NCBI GenBank assembly: GCA_902579065.1
Contig: CACHFI010000005.1
Coordinates: 1-46,999 of the forward strand
DNA length: 46,999 nucleotides
Origin: an uncultured Bacteroidota bacterium
Lineage (GTDB): Bacteria > Bacteroidota > Bacteroidia > Flavobacteriales > BACL11
Direction of reading: 5' to 3'
Both the position numbers and the translations under genes were made by a program. Under the pieces are notes generated by a model, which ran no database searches, had not been told where the DNA came from, and saw only the letters and a list, made by a program, of their open reading frames with translations. Shown in pieces: positions 27,635-38,829 of the stretch (the first letter of the stretch is position 1; the number at the start of each line of letters is the position of its first letter).

Positions 27635-30211
27635 TTATTTCTTTCCTTTAAATTTAATAGTCATCTTATTAAAAACTGCTTGTCCTGTTAGAGCATTATC
27701 ATTAATTACATCATAATAAACTGTAGTTTCAATTTTTGTATCAGATGTAGTTATAAATCCATCAACTTGATATGAATATGCATCAACTCTTGAAACGGCA
27801 ACAGCTGAACTTGAAGTAAAAACTAATGGCTCAATACAACTAGATACAAATTGCTCACATGCAGCTCCCCCTGATTGACAAAACATGTCATTATCTAAAA
27901 CTAATTTTGAAAGCTGTGTAACATTATTGTTTTTATTGATAGTGAAATCATTTACGCTCGAATATGCAACAACATCCTCACTTTCAACCCTTTCATAAAT
28001 TGCTTCTTGTTCAGTATTCTCAATAACAGATTCGTTTGTATTTTGTACATCTGCATTATTAGTTAGCGATGGAGCAATGACAAGAGCAACTACTGACATT
28101 AACTTTAGTAATATATTTAATGAAGGTCCAGAAGTATCTTTAAATGGATCACCAACTGTATCACCTACTACCGCAGCTTTGTGAGCTTCAGTTCCTTTTT
28201 TTCCTTGTTCTTCAATCATCTTCTTAGCATTATCCCATGCTCCACCAGCGTTAGATTGAAAAATTGCCATCAAAACACCACATGTGGTAACACCAGCTAA
28301 AAGTCCACCAAGCATTTCAGCACCTCCAATCCCAAACCATTTTCCTCCAAAACCAACAATTACAGGAACAGCAATAGCTAATAATCCAGGAAGAACCATT
28401 TCCTTAATAGATGCTTTTGTTGAAATATCAACACACTTATCATATTCAGCAACTCCATTTGCAGCATCAAATATTTTTTTATCAGCAGCAGAAGCTTTTG
28501 ACATATCTGAATCGTATTTTTTCATTACCTCTAATGCAGCCTTAAGTGCTGGAATATCTCTAAACTGTCTTCTAACTTCTTCAATCATTGCCATGGCAGC
28601 TCTACCAACAGCATTCATTGAAAGTGCTGAAAACACAAAAGGTAACATTCCTCCAATAAGTAAACCAGCCATAATATCAGGTTGAGACACATCAATTGAT
28701 TGAACACCAGCAGTTTTCATGAATGCAGCAAAAAGTGCAAGTGCTGTTAATGCAGCGGAAGCAATTGCAAAACCTTTACCAATTGCAGCTGTTGTATTTC
28801 CTACCGCATCTAATTTATCAGTTCTTTCTCTAACCTCAGAAGGTAATTCAGCCATTTCAGCAATACCACCTGCATTATCTGAAATTGGTCCATAAGCATC
28901 AACTGCCAATTGTATTCCAGTATTAGCTAACATTCCTACAGCCGCAATAGCTATACCATATAATCCAGCAAAACTGTGAGAAACTAAAATTGCAGATGCA
29001 ATTAATAAAATTGGAATTGCAGTAGACATCATTCCCACTCCTAGACCAGCTATAATATTTGTTGCAGATCCTGTCTCAGATTGTTCAACAATAGAAGTAA
29101 CTGGTTTTGTTCCTGTTCCAGTGTAGTATTCAGTCACTTTACCTACTAAAAGTCCTGCTACTAAACCTGCAATAGTAGCCCAAAACACACCCATAGCAGT
29201 GTACTGAACTCCATCACTCACCCAACTTTCTGGAAGCATTGTATTGATTATAAAATAAGATGCTACTAACATCAAACCAGCTGAACCAAACTCTCCCATA
29301 TTTAAAGCTTTATGAGGAGATCCCCCATCTTTAACTTTAACTAAAAATGTACCTATTATTGACATTACTATACCAACAGCTGCAAGTACTAATGGTAAAT
29401 ATACTGCTCCTAAACCATCAAAACTTTCTCTAAATTCAGGAAGAGTAGCGTAAACGGCACCTAAAACCATTGAACCTATTATTGATCCTACATATGACTC
29501 GAATAAATCAGCACCCATACCTGCAACATCACCTACATTATCACCTACATTATCAGCAATAGTAGCTGGGTTAAGAGGATGATCCTCAGGAATTCCAGCC
29601 TCAACTTTACCAACAAGATCAGCTCCAACGTCTGCAGCTTTAGTATAAATTCCACCACCTACTCTAGCAAATAAAGCTATTGAAGATGCTCCTAATGAAA
29701 AACCAGATAATACATTTAGTACCATTTCTAAATTATCACTCCACATTCCTTGATATAAAAACAATAATGTACTTAAACCAAGAACTCCTAGACCAACTAC
29801 ACCAAGACCCATAACTGCACCTCCAGAAAATGCAACTTCTAAAGCCTTCCCTAGTGAAGTTCTAGCTGCATGTGTAGTTCTAACATTTGCTTTTGTTGCA
29901 ACTTTCATTCCAATAAAACCAGCAAGTGCCGAACAAATAGCTCCAACAATGAAAGAAACTGCTACTAAACCATGAGAAGCTTCCTCGCTTGATCCTTTGA
30001 AGAATAATAATACTGCAACTGCTGCCACAAAAACAGATAAAACTTTATATTCTGCTTTCAAAAATGACATTGCTCCATCTGCAATATTTTTTGCTATCCT
30101 TGACATATTCTCTTCTCCTTCATCTTGTTTAGCTACCCAAGCATTTTTCCAAAACACAAAAGCTAATGCAAGTACTCCAAAAAAAGGCAGGTATGATACG
30201 ATAATTTCCAT
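27635..30211 (-). CDS. hppA: Membrane-bound ion-translocating pyrophosphatase with C-terminal extension
   Basis: [57 protein letters not shown] and [26 protein letters not shown]; ~140 aa beyond the usual C terminus. Confidence 0.97.
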   Translation of the reverse strand: MEIIVSYLPFFGVLALAFVFWKNAWVAKQDEGEENMSRIAKNIADGAMSFLKAEYKVLSVFVAAVAVLLFFKGSSEEASHGLVAVSFIVGAICSALAGFIGMKVATKANVRTTHAARTSLGKALEVAFSGGAVMGLGVVGLGVLGLSTLLFLYQGMWSDNLEMVLNVLSGFSLGASSIALFARVGGGIYTKAADVGADLVGKVEAGIPEDHPLNPATIADNVGDNVGDVAGMGADLFESYVGSIIGSMVLGAVYATLPEFRESFDGLGAVYLPLVLAAVGIVMSIIGTFLVKVKDGGSPHKALNMGEFGSAGLMLVASYFIINTMLPESWVSDGVQYTAMGVFWATIAGLVAGLLVGKVTEYYTGTGTKPVTSIVEQSETGSATNIIAGLGVGMMSTAIPILLIASAILVSHSFAGLYGIAIAAVGMLANTGIQLAVDAYGPISDNAGGIAEMAELPSEVRERTDKLDAVGNTTAAIGKGFAIASAALTALALFAAFMKTAGVQSIDVSQPDIMAGLLIGGMLPFVFSALSMNAVGRAAMAMIEEVRRQFRDIPALKAALEVMKKYDSDMSKASAADKKIFDAANGVAEYDKCVDISTKASIKEMVLPGLLAIAVPVIVGFGGKWFGIGGAEMLGGLLAGVTTCGVLMAIFQSNAGGAWDNAKKMIEEQGKKGTEAHKAAVVGDTVGDPFKDTSGPSLNILLKLMSVVALVIAPSLTNNADVQNTNESVIENTEQEAIYERVESEDVVAYSSVNDFTINKNNNVTQLSKLVLDNDMFCQSGGAACEQFVSSCIEPLVFTSSSAVAVSRVDAYSYQVDGFITTSDTKIETTVYYDVINDNALTGQAVFNKMTIKFKGKK

Positions 30212-30241
30212 AGTATATATTTTGTTATTTTAATTCGTCTG

Positions 30242-30249
30242 CAAAAATA
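30242..30249 (-). promoter_or_regulatory. Candidate -7 box TATTTTTG for hppA
   Basis: TAnnTTTG match about 30 nt upstream of the start codon; -33 not evident. Confidence 0.35.
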
Positions 30250-30360
30250 ATATTTTTGATCAATAAGAGGGGGTTTAAGAAGAAATAATCCTCATTAAAA
30301 TTGATGGTATCTTTTTCATATTTAATGTGAAAAAACCAATAAAAAGTTAATGTAATTATT

Positions 30361-30368
30361 TAGATTTG
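30361..30368 (+). promoter_or_regulatory. Candidate -7 box TAGATTTG for etfB
   Basis: TAnnTTTG match 26 nt before the ATG at 30394. Confidence 0.4.
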
Positions 30369-30393
30369 TTAAGAAATAAATCAAACATTTAAA

Positions 30394-31140
30394 ATGAATA
30401 TTTTAGTATGTATTAGCAGTGTGCCAGACACAACTTCAAAAATCAACTTTACAGATAACAACACTAAATTTGATAGTAATGGTGTTCAATTTGTAATTAA
30501 CCCATATGATGAATTTGGACTAACAAAGGCTGTTTTTCTGAAAGAAGAAAATCAAGCTTCAATTACTGTTTTAACAGTAGGAGACCCATCTGTTGAACCA
30601 ATTCTTAGAAAAGCATTAGCAATTGGTGCAGATAAAGCAATAAGAATTAATTATAGCCCTACAGATAGTTATTCTACAGCTTATCAAATAGCTAATCATA
30701 TTAACTCTTCAGAATATGATTTAATTATTGCTGGCAAAGAATCTAGTGATTATAATAATGGAGCTGTTCCCGGTATGATTGCGGATATGCTTGAAATCCC
30801 TTTCATTAATGCTTGCAATGGCTTAACACTTGAAGGAAATAATTTAAAATTAACAAGAGAAATTGATGGTGGTATTGAAAATATTCAAACCAAAACACCA
30901 ATTATAATTGGAGGACAAAAAGGGCTAGTAGAAGAAAGCGAATTGAAAATACCAAATATGAGAGGAATAATGACAGCAAGAACAAAACCATTAGAAGTAA
31001 TTGAATCATCAGATCACACTTCACTTACTGAATCTATTTCTTTTGAAAAACCTGCAGCAAAAGGAAGTTGTAAAATGATAGATGAAAATAATATAAATGA
31101 ACTAGTGCAAGAACTGCATAATGTTGCAAAAGTCATATAA
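30394..31140 (+). CDS. etfB: Electron transfer flavoprotein beta subunit
   Basis: ILVCISSVPDTTSKI, VINPYDEFGLTKAV, AGKESSDYNNGAVPGMIADML. Confidence 0.94.
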   Translation: MNILVCISSVPDTTSKINFTDNNTKFDSNGVQFVINPYDEFGLTKAVFLKEENQASITVLTVGDPSVEPILRKALAIGADKAIRINYSPTDSYSTAYQIANHINSSEYDLIIAGKESSDYNNGAVPGMIADMLEIPFINACNGLTLEGNNLKLTREIDGGIENIQTKTPIIIGGQKGLVEESELKIPNMRGIMTARTKPLEVIESSDHTSLTESISFEKPAAKGSCKMIDENNINELVQELHNVAKVI

Positions 31141-31153
31141 AAAAACATAAAAA

Positions 31154-32104
31154 ATGTCAATAATAGTATACGCAGAAAGTTGGGAAGGAAAATTTAGGAA
31201 AAGTACTTATGAAGCTGTTTCATATGCTAAAAACATGTCTGAAATTTTACAACAAGAAGTCAAATCTATCACAGTTGGTGATATTTCTGAAGAGGAACTT
31301 AAAAAACTTGGTATATATGGATCTTCATCAGTTGAATCATATCCAAATATTTCTAAAAGTGATGGAAAATCCGTTGCTGAAATAATTAAAGAGCATGCAC
31401 AGAACTCTAAATTTATTGTTTTTTCAAATACATTTAATGCTAAAAGTATTGCACCTAGAGTTTCTGCAAAACTTAAAGCTGGTATTATAACTAATATTAT
31501 ATCCAATTTAGAAAATAATAATGAACCAGTCTTTAAAAGACAATCATTTTCATCAAAAGCAATTGAGGCGGTTAAATTAAATACAAATCAAGGTGTGCTA
31601 AGCATTGCTCCAAATTCATTTGAATTATCAGAAAAGCAATTAGATTGTAAAATTAGTGTTAATCAAAAAACTACTGAATCAGACTTAAATATTATCGGAA
31701 AAGACATTAACAAAGGAAAAATATCTCTTTCTGAAGCTGAAGTTATTGTATCAGCAGGACGAGGTTTAAAAGGTCCAGAAAATTGGAATATGATTGAAGA
31801 GCTTGCTGATATTTTAGGTGCTGCAACAGCATGCTCAAAACCTGTTTCTGATATTGGATGGAGACCACATTCTGAACATGTTGGACAAACAGGTAAAGCT
31901 GTTGCTCCAAATTTATATATTGCCATAGGAATTTCAGGAGCAATACAACATCTTGCTGGTGTTAATTCATCTAAAGTTATGGTAGCAATTAATACTGATC
32001 CTGAAGCACCATTTTTCAAAGCTGCCGATTATGGAGTAGTCGGTGATGCTTTTGAAGTAGTTCCAAAATTAATAGAGGAAATAAAAAGTTTAAGGAATAA
32101 TTAA
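31154..32104 (+). CDS. etfA: Electron transfer flavoprotein alpha subunit
   Basis: VSAGRGLKGPENW, GATACSKPVSDIGWRPHSEHVGQTGKAVAPNLYIAIGISGAIQHLAG, VAINTDPEAPFFKAADYGVVGD. Confidence 0.96.
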   Translation: MSIIVYAESWEGKFRKSTYEAVSYAKNMSEILQQEVKSITVGDISEEELKKLGIYGSSSVESYPNISKSDGKSVAEIIKEHAQNSKFIVFSNTFNAKSIAPRVSAKLKAGIITNIISNLENNNEPVFKRQSFSSKAIEAVKLNTNQGVLSIAPNSFELSEKQLDCKISVNQKTTESDLNIIGKDINKGKISLSEAEVIVSAGRGLKGPENWNMIEELADILGAATACSKPVSDIGWRPHSEHVGQTGKAVAPNLYIAIGISGAIQHLAGVNSSKVMVAINTDPEAPFFKAADYGVVGDAFEVVPKLIEEIKSLRNN

Positions 32105-32106
32105 AA

Positions 32107-32691
32107 TTGGAGTTAATTCAGCTAAATATTTCGGCTATAAGACAAAGTGATGCTCAAAACAATGCCTATGTTTTGCTTTTAAATGAAACAATTGGCGAAA
32201 GACAATTACCAGTTGTTATAGGGTGGTGTGAAGCTAGAGCAATTGCAGTAGCTCTAGAAAATAAAGAAAAACCAGAAAGACCTTTAACTCATGATTTATT
32301 TAAATCGTTCGGAGATAAGTTTAATATCTCTGTAAGCAAAATGGTAATACATAAGTTGATTGAAGGTGTTTTTCATTCAACTTTACATTGTAAAAACTTA
32401 GTAACAAATGAAGAAATAGAAATTGATTCAAGAACATCTGATGCAATAGCAATAGCAATACGATTCTCTTGTCCTATCTTTACATATGAAGATATTTTAT
32501 CAAGAGCATCAATTATAACTGTAAGTTCTTACAGTAAGGAGGAAGGGCAATCTGATGTTATGGAAAAAGAAAAAAAAATAAATAGATATACTTTAAAAGA
32601 ACTTCAAGAATCTTTACAGCAGGCAATTAAAGTAGAAAACTATGAAAAAGCATCTATTTTAAGAGATGAAATTAAAAGAAGAACATCGTGA
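32107..32691 (+). CDS. Bifunctional nuclease family (DUF151-like) protein with C-terminal UVR motif
   Basis: LNETIGERQLPVVIGWCEARAIAVAL, RPLTHDLF, IDSRTSDAIAIAIR; tail LQQAIKVENYEKASILRDEIKR; TTG start. Confidence 0.87.
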   Translation: MELIQLNISAIRQSDAQNNAYVLLLNETIGERQLPVVIGWCEARAIAVALENKEKPERPLTHDLFKSFGDKFNISVSKMVIHKLIEGVFHSTLHCKNLVTNEEIEIDSRTSDAIAIAIRFSCPIFTYEDILSRASIITVSSYSKEEGQSDVMEKEKKINRYTLKELQESLQQAIKVENYEKASILRDEIKRRTS

Positions 32692-34352
32692 AAAATATTT
32701 TATTAATATTTCTTAGCACTTTATTTTTCTCTGTTTCTGCGTATGAAATAGAGGATAAATGGTTTTTTTCTGAAATAAAATCTGAAACAACTAATAATAC
32801 AGATTTTAACAAAGATGACATTCTCTTAATTAATAACGATAATACTTTTGAATATCAAATTTTTAGTAAAGATTTATATGCAAAAGGGTCATGGCAACTA
32901 ATTGAAGATAAACTAATTTTTAACTACATTCTACCAAATGATACTACAAGAGAATACATTGTAAAAGTTTCAAGCAACAGCTTAGTTCTTATTGAAAATA
33001 ATGTAAAATATATTTTTTCAAAAAATACACCTATTGTTGATGTAGAAAATGAACAATCATTAACAAATAAAATATTTAGAGGTATTCTTGGTCTTTTATC
33101 ACTTATATTTCTTGCTTTTATTTTTAGTAAAAACAAAAGAAATATAAATTGGTCTTTGGTTACTAAAGGACTGCTTATTCAATTGTTTCTTGCTTTGATG
33201 ATTTTGAAAGTACCTATTGTTCAAAATGTTTTTGAATGGATAAGCGCAATTTTTGTTACAGTTTTACAGTTTTCAAAGCAAGGTGCATTATTTCTTTTTG
33301 GAGAGACACTTGTAAATAGTAATGAATTCGGCGCAATTTTTGCTTTCCAAATTTTACCAACTATTATATTTTTCTCTGCTCTTACTAGTCTTCTTTTTTA
33401 TCTTGGAATACTTCAAAAGATTGTGTATTTCTTTGCTCTATTAATGAAAAAAACATTAAAACTATCTGGAGCCGAAAGTTTATCCGCTGCAGGTAATATC
33501 TTTTTAGGTCAAACAGAATCTCCTCTATTAGTTAAACCATACATTGAAAAAATGACTTCCTCAGAGTTGCTCTGTTTGATGTCAGGAGGTATGGCTACAA
33601 TTGCTGGAGGAGTACTCGCTGCATATATTGGTTTTTTAGGAGGAAGTGATCCTGAACAACAACTCTTTTTTGCCAAACATTTACTTACTGCATCCGTAAT
33701 GTCGGCACCAGCTGCAGTTGTTCTTTCTAAAATACTTTTGCCAGAAACAGAGAAAATAAATGAAGATATGAGTATTTCTAATGAAAAACTTGGATGCAAT
33801 TCGTTTGAAGCAATAAGTATAGGTACAAGTCAAGGTATTAGATTAGCGATAAATGTAGGTGCGATGATTTTAGTTTTTATTGCTTTTATAAGTATGATAA
33901 ATTACTTTTTAAATGATTTTATTGGATCCAAAACCAATTTAAATAATACGATTAATGAACTTACCAATGGCCAATATAATGGTTTAACTTTAGAGTTTTT
34001 ACTTGGTTATATATTAGCCCCAATTACATGGCTAATGGGCGTATGTAAAGAAGATATGGTTTTGGTAGGTCAATTACTTGGTGAAAAAACAATCTTAAAT
34101 GAATTTGTTGCATATATATCTCTAGCTGAACTAAAAGAAAGTGGTAAATTCTTTCAAGAAAAATCAATAATTATTTCAACATATATCCTGTGTGGATTTG
34201 CTAACTTCTTATCAATTGGGATTCAAATCGGTGGAATTGGTTCACTAGCTCCAGGTCGAACAAGTGACTTGTCAAAACTTGGAATACTGGCATTAATTGC
34301 TGGAACTTTAGCATCATTATTAACAGCAGTAATTGTAGGAACAATACTTTAA
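32688..34352 (+). CDS. NupC-type nucleoside transporter with N-terminal secreted domain
   Basis: Core [72 protein letters not shown]; preceded by signal peptide and ~100-aa beta-rich region. Confidence 0.9.
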   Translation: MKNILLIFLSTLFFSVSAYEIEDKWFFSEIKSETTNNTDFNKDDILLINNDNTFEYQIFSKDLYAKGSWQLIEDKLIFNYILPNDTTREYIVKVSSNSLVLIENNVKYIFSKNTPIVDVENEQSLTNKIFRGILGLLSLIFLAFIFSKNKRNINWSLVTKGLLIQLFLALMILKVPIVQNVFEWISAIFVTVLQFSKQGALFLFGETLVNSNEFGAIFAFQILPTIIFFSALTSLLFYLGILQKIVYFFALLMKKTLKLSGAESLSAAGNIFLGQTESPLLVKPYIEKMTSSELLCLMSGGMATIAGGVLAAYIGFLGGSDPEQQLFFAKHLLTASVMSAPAAVVLSKILLPETEKINEDMSISNEKLGCNSFEAISIGTSQGIRLAINVGAMILVFIAFISMINYFLNDFIGSKTNLNNTINELTNGQYNGLTLEFLLGYILAPITWLMGVCKEDMVLVGQLLGEKTILNEFVAYISLAELKESGKFFQEKSIIISTYILCGFANFLSIGIQIGGIGSLAPGRTSDLSKLGILALIAGTLASLLTAVIVGTIL

Positions 34353-34356
34353 AAAT

Positions 34357-35151
34357 ATGAGACAATACCTTGACTTAATGTCACATGTAATGCAAAATGG
34401 CAGCTTAAAAACTGATAGAACTGGTACTGGCACAAAAAGTGTATTCGGTTACCAAATGAGATTTAATTTAAATGAAGGATTTCCTTGTGTAACAACAAAA
34501 AAGCTTCATTTAAAATCTATAATACATGAACTTCTTTGGTTTTTAAAAGGAGATACTAACATTAAGTATTTAAATGATAACGGAGTTAGAATATGGGATG
34601 AATGGGCAGACAAGAATGGAGATTTAGGACATGTCTATGGCTATCAGTGGAGAAGTTGGCCAACACCAAACGGAAAACACATTGACCAGATTAAACAAAT
34701 TATAAAACAAATAAAAGAAACTCCAAACAGTAGAAGAATAATTGTTAGTGCATGGAACGTAGGTGAAATAGAAAATATGGCTTTACCACCATGTCATACA
34801 TTCTTTCAATTTTATGTCTCAGAAAACAAATTATCTTGTCAATTATATCAAAGAAGTGCTGATATCTTTTTAGGGGTCCCTTTTAATATCGCATCGTATG
34901 CTCTATTAACAATGATGGTAGCACAGGTTTGTAATCTAAAACTTGGAGATTTTGTACATACTTTAGGTGATGCCCATATTTACACCAATCATTTTGAACA
35001 AACAGAATTACAACTATCTAGAGAGCCAAAAAGGTTACCAAAAATGATAATTAATAAAGAAGTTAAAGATATTTTTGAGTTTAATTTCGAGGACTTTCAG
35101 CTTATTGATTACGAATATCACCCTCATATTAAAGGAAAGGTAGCTGTTTAA
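34357..35151 (+). CDS. thyA: Thymidylate synthase
   Basis: [51 protein letters not shown]. Confidence 0.98.
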   Translation: MRQYLDLMSHVMQNGSLKTDRTGTGTKSVFGYQMRFNLNEGFPCVTTKKLHLKSIIHELLWFLKGDTNIKYLNDNGVRIWDEWADKNGDLGHVYGYQWRSWPTPNGKHIDQIKQIIKQIKETPNSRRIIVSAWNVGEIENMALPPCHTFFQFYVSENKLSCQLYQRSADIFLGVPFNIASYALLTMMVAQVCNLKLGDFVHTLGDAHIYTNHFEQTELQLSREPKRLPKMIINKEVKDIFEFNFEDFQLIDYEYHPHIKGKVAV

Positions 35152-35161
35152 ACTTATTATT

Positions 35162-36274
35162 ATGAAAAAAATAATTGTACTTGGAGCAGGATTAGTAGGG
35201 GGAGAAATGGCAGTTGATCTTTCAAAAAAACATATGGTATCATCAGTTGACATTTCAAAAAAAAATCTAGACAAAATAAACTCAAAGCACATAAATAAAA
35301 TTTGTCTTGATATTACAGATACAAAATCCCTTCAAGATCTCATTAAAGATTATGATCTAGTAATTGGTGCAGTTCCCGGATTCATGGGATATAAGATGAT
35401 GAAGGATGTTATTGAAGCTCAAAAAAATATTGTGGATATTTCTTTTTACCCTGAAGATCCATTTGGTCTTGATGAATTAGCAAAAAAAAATAATGTAATT
35501 GCTATAATGGATTGTGGTGTAGCCCCTGGAATGGGTAATATTATCTTTGGTCACCATAATGAAACTATGGAAATAACTGATTATGAATGTTTAGTTGGAG
35601 GTTTACCTGAAAAAAGAGAATGGCCCTATGAATATCAAGCAGTTTTCTCTCCAATTGATGTAATTGAAGAATACATAAGGCCTGCAAGATTTGTTAAAAA
35701 CAAAAATATTATAACAAGAAAAGCACTTTCAGATACAGAACTAGTAGAATTTGATGAAATCGGGACTTTAGAAAGTTGGAATTCTGATGGACTAAGAACC
35801 TTAATTAACACTATGTCACATGTTCCAAATATGATTGAAAAAACCTTAAGATACCCTGGCTGTGTCGAATATATTAAGGTTTTAAGAGAAACAGGTTTTT
35901 TCTCATATAATGAAATTGATATTAATGGAAAAAAAATTAGACCCATTGACCTTACTGCAAAACTTTTATTTCCAAAATGGGAAATGAAAGATGGAGATAA
36001 AGATTTTACAGTAATGAGAATAATAATAAAAGGTGTTGAAAAAGGGAAAAATGTTGAGTATCAATATAATCTTCTAGACAGATATCATAACAACACTATC
36101 TCTATGGCTAGGACAACAGGGTATACATGTACTGCAGTAGCCAATCTAGTTTTAGATAGTCAATATAAAAAAGTGGGAGTTTCACCACCTGAATTTTTAG
36201 GAGAACATTTTAAGTATATTAATAATTATTTAAAGGAAAGAAATGTTATTTATAATGTAAATAAAAACAAATGA
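35162..36274 (+). CDS. Saccharopine dehydrogenase-family oxidoreductase
   Basis: IIVLGAGLVGGEMAVDLSK, GAVPGFMGYKMM, DCGVAPGMGN, ARTTGYTCTAVANLVL. Confidence 0.85.
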   Translation: MKKIIVLGAGLVGGEMAVDLSKKHMVSSVDISKKNLDKINSKHINKICLDITDTKSLQDLIKDYDLVIGAVPGFMGYKMMKDVIEAQKNIVDISFYPEDPFGLDELAKKNNVIAIMDCGVAPGMGNIIFGHHNETMEITDYECLVGGLPEKREWPYEYQAVFSPIDVIEEYIRPARFVKNKNIITRKALSDTELVEFDEIGTLESWNSDGLRTLINTMSHVPNMIEKTLRYPGCVEYIKVLRETGFFSYNEIDINGKKIRPIDLTAKLLFPKWEMKDGDKDFTVMRIIIKGVEKGKNVEYQYNLLDRYHNNTISMARTTGYTCTAVANLVLDSQYKKVGVSPPEFLGEHFKYINNYLKERNVIYNVNKNK

Positions 36275-36780
36275 TTACATCGATAATTGTAGCTGCATGT
36301 GAAAATAATGTAATTGGAATGAATAATGATTTGATATGGCATCTTCCAGTTGACATGAAATTTTTTAAAGATAAGACTGCTAATCATCATGTAATCATGG
36401 GTAGAAAAAATTTTGAATCAATTCCACATAAGTTTCGGCCACTTCCTAATAGAACTAATATTATTGTTACAAAAAATAAAGAATACCAAGCTGAAAATTG
36501 TATTGTTAAAAACAATTTAATTGATGCTATTAATATTTCAAAATCAAATAATGAAAAAGAAACCTTTATAATTGGAGGAGGAGAAATTTACAAGCTTGCT
36601 TTAGAATTAAATGTTGTTGATCGCATCTATTTAACCAGAGTACATCATAAATTTGATGGAGACACTTTTTTTCCTTATCTTGAAAAAGAAAAGTGGAAAG
36701 AAATTGGTAGATCTATCTATAAAAAAGACGAAAAACATAAGTATGACTTTACATTTTTAACGTATGAAAAAATTATTTAA
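36271..36780 (+). CDS. folA: Dihydrofolate reductase
   Basis: ENNVIGMNNDLIWHLPVDMKFFKDKT, VIMGRKNFESIP, FIIGGGEIYKLAL; ATGA overlap with upstream gene. Confidence 0.97.
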   Translation: MITSIIVAACENNVIGMNNDLIWHLPVDMKFFKDKTANHHVIMGRKNFESIPHKFRPLPNRTNIIVTKNKEYQAENCIVKNNLIDAINISKSNNEKETFIIGGGEIYKLALELNVVDRIYLTRVHHKFDGDTFFPYLEKEKWKEIGRSIYKKDEKHKYDFTFLTYEKII

Positions 36781-37594
36781 ACAATCATATATAACAAATT
36801 TTTTATTAATTATTACCTCCATCATGTTTTCATGTCAAGATGATAATTTGTTAGAAAATCTTGATCAGAATAATCTTCAAGCATGTCATGATTATGCACT
36901 TATAGAAAAAACAATTGTTGATATTGAAAGAGAAATAGAACACGCATTCATCTCAACTCAAACAACAAAAAATCTTCCTAATTACATATCCCTGAACAAT
37001 GATACCTCAAATCAAGATACGCTCATAATTAATTTTGGAGAAGATAATTTTTTGCATCTCGGGCATATAAAGAGAGGAGAAATAATAATAATTTACAACA
37101 AATTTCTATATGATAATGGTGCTAATATTTCAACAACATTCACGGATTTTTACATTAACAATAATTTAGTTCAAGGAAATATAGTTTTAAGTAACATAGG
37201 ATTTAATGAAAATGAGAATTTAGAATTTAGTTTAGAAATAAATAATTTAAGCCTAAATACTGAAAATGGAATTATTAATTTAAGTGGAAATTATAATAAA
37301 GAAATGGTTGAAGGATTTTCAACTCAATATCAGTATCTTGATAATGTATATCATGTTAACGGAAATGCTATCGGAAATTCTGCAAACAACAACTCTTTTA
37401 ATATTAATATTTCTGATAGTATTATATATAACCTTTCATGCTTTCAAACATCAAGCTGTATCATTACCAAAGGTCTTACTCAAGTAAATCCAAGTATTTA
37501 CGATCAAAGAATTCTAGATTATGGAAATGGAAACTGTGATTGTGAAATTTCAGCAATAATTGAAGAAGAAAACTATCCGTTAATTATTAATTAA
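36764..37594 (+). CDS. Hypothetical lipoprotein
   Basis: MKKLFKQSYITNFLLIITSIMFSC lipobox; overlaps folA by 17 nt. Confidence 0.7.
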   Translation: MKKLFKQSYITNFLLIITSIMFSCQDDNLLENLDQNNLQACHDYALIEKTIVDIEREIEHAFISTQTTKNLPNYISLNNDTSNQDTLIINFGEDNFLHLGHIKRGEIIIIYNKFLYDNGANISTTFTDFYINNNLVQGNIVLSNIGFNENENLEFSLEINNLSLNTENGIINLSGNYNKEMVEGFSTQYQYLDNVYHVNGNAIGNSANNNSFNINISDSIIYNLSCFQTSSCIITKGLTQVNPSIYDQRILDYGNGNCDCEISAIIEEENYPLIIN

Positions 37595-38829
37595 GCAACC
37601 TTTAGTTTATTTAAAATAAGTTTATTAAGCTTTGTTTTAACATATGATGCTGTAATTATGAGTTCCTTTTTTGTTTTTTGAGAAGGCAGTTCATACATAG
37701 CATCCAACATTACAGATTCACAAATGGATCTTAATCCTCTTGCTCCTAATTCATATTCAAGTGCTTTCTCTACAATTAAGTCAATAGCTTTTTTATCAAA
37801 ACTTAACTTAACACCATCAATTTCAAAAAGCTTAATATATTGTTTAACTAAAGCATTTTTAGGCTGAGTTAAAATTAATTTTAAAGCATTCTTGTTTAAA
37901 GGATCAAGATGGGTAACAATTGGCATTCTTCCAATAAGTTCAGGAATTAATCCAAAAGACTTTAAATCTTGTGGCGCTACATGTTGAAGAAGATTTTCTT
38001 TATTTAATCGATTGTCTTGATTAGATTTAAATCCTATGGATCTTGTATTTAACCTTGAGGCAATATGCTTTTCAACACCATCAAAAGCTCCTCCACTGAT
38101 AAATAAAATATTACTTGTATCAAGAGCAATCATTTTTTGGTCAGGGTGTTTTCTTCCCCCTTGAGGTGGAACATTAACTATTGTTCCCTCAAGAAGTTTA
38201 AGCATTGCTTGCTGAACACCTTCTCCACTAACATCTCTTGTAATAGAAGGATTGTCTTTCTTTCTTGCAATTTTATCTATCTCGTCAATAAAAACAATTC
38301 CCATTTTTGCTTTTTCAATATCATAATCAGCAGCCTGCAATAATCTTGACAAAATACTTTCTACGTCTTCTCCCACATATCCAGCTTCTGTAAGTACTGT
38401 AGCATCTGCTATACAAAAAGGCACATTTAGAAGTTTTGCAATAGATCTAGCTAAAAGTGTTTTTCCAGTACCTGTTTTACCAACCATTATAATATTAGAT
38501 TTCTCTATTTCAATTTCATCTTCATCAATATTAATTTGAGATATTCTCTTATAGTGATTATAAACAGCTACCGATATAATTTTTTTTGCTTGGTCTTGAC
38601 CAACAACATAATCATCTAGATGAGATTTAATATCAATAGGTTTTAATAGTTTAAATGGAGATGATTCTTTTTGTGATGATACAGAAGATTTTGCATCTTG
38701 TTGTACAATTTGATATGCTTGTTCAATACATGCATTACAAATATGGGCATTAGCACCTGCAATTAAAACTTCTGTATCTTGTTTGTTTCTATTACAAAAT
38801 GAACATTTAATTTGTTGATGTTCAGACAT
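37591..38829 (-). CDS. clpX: ATP-dependent Clp protease ATP-binding subunit ClpX
   Basis: CSFCNRNKQD zinc finger, MVGKTGTGKTLLARSIAKLLNVPF, GIVFIDEIDKIARK, GLIPELIGRMPIV. Confidence 0.98.
   Translation of the reverse strand: MSEHQQIKCSFCNRNKQDTEVLIAGANAHICNACIEQAYQIVQQDAKSSVSSQKESSPFKLLKPIDIKSHLDDYVVGQDQAKKIISVAVYNHYKRISQINIDEDEIEIEKSNIIMVGKTGTGKTLLARSIAKLLNVPFCIADATVLTEAGYVGEDVESILSRLLQAADYDIEKAKMGIVFIDEIDKIARKKDNPSITRDVSGEGVQQAMLKLLEGTIVNVPPQGGRKHPDQKMIALDTSNILFISGGAFDGVEKHIASRLNTRSIGFKSNQDNRLNKENLLQHVAPQDLKSFGLIPELIGRMPIVTHLDPLNKNALKLILTQPKNALVKQYIKLFEIDGVKLSFDKKAIDLIVEKALEYELGARGLRSICESVMLDAMYELPSQKTKKELIITASYVKTKLNKLILNKLKVA

Noticed and set aside
28284-28685. 133-aa plus-strand ORF inside hppA
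   Set aside because: Shadow ORF antisense to a highly conserved transmembrane protein.
31663-32019. 118-aa minus-strand ORF inside etfA
   Set aside because: Antisense to a strongly conserved flavoprotein; explained by codon composition of the sense gene.
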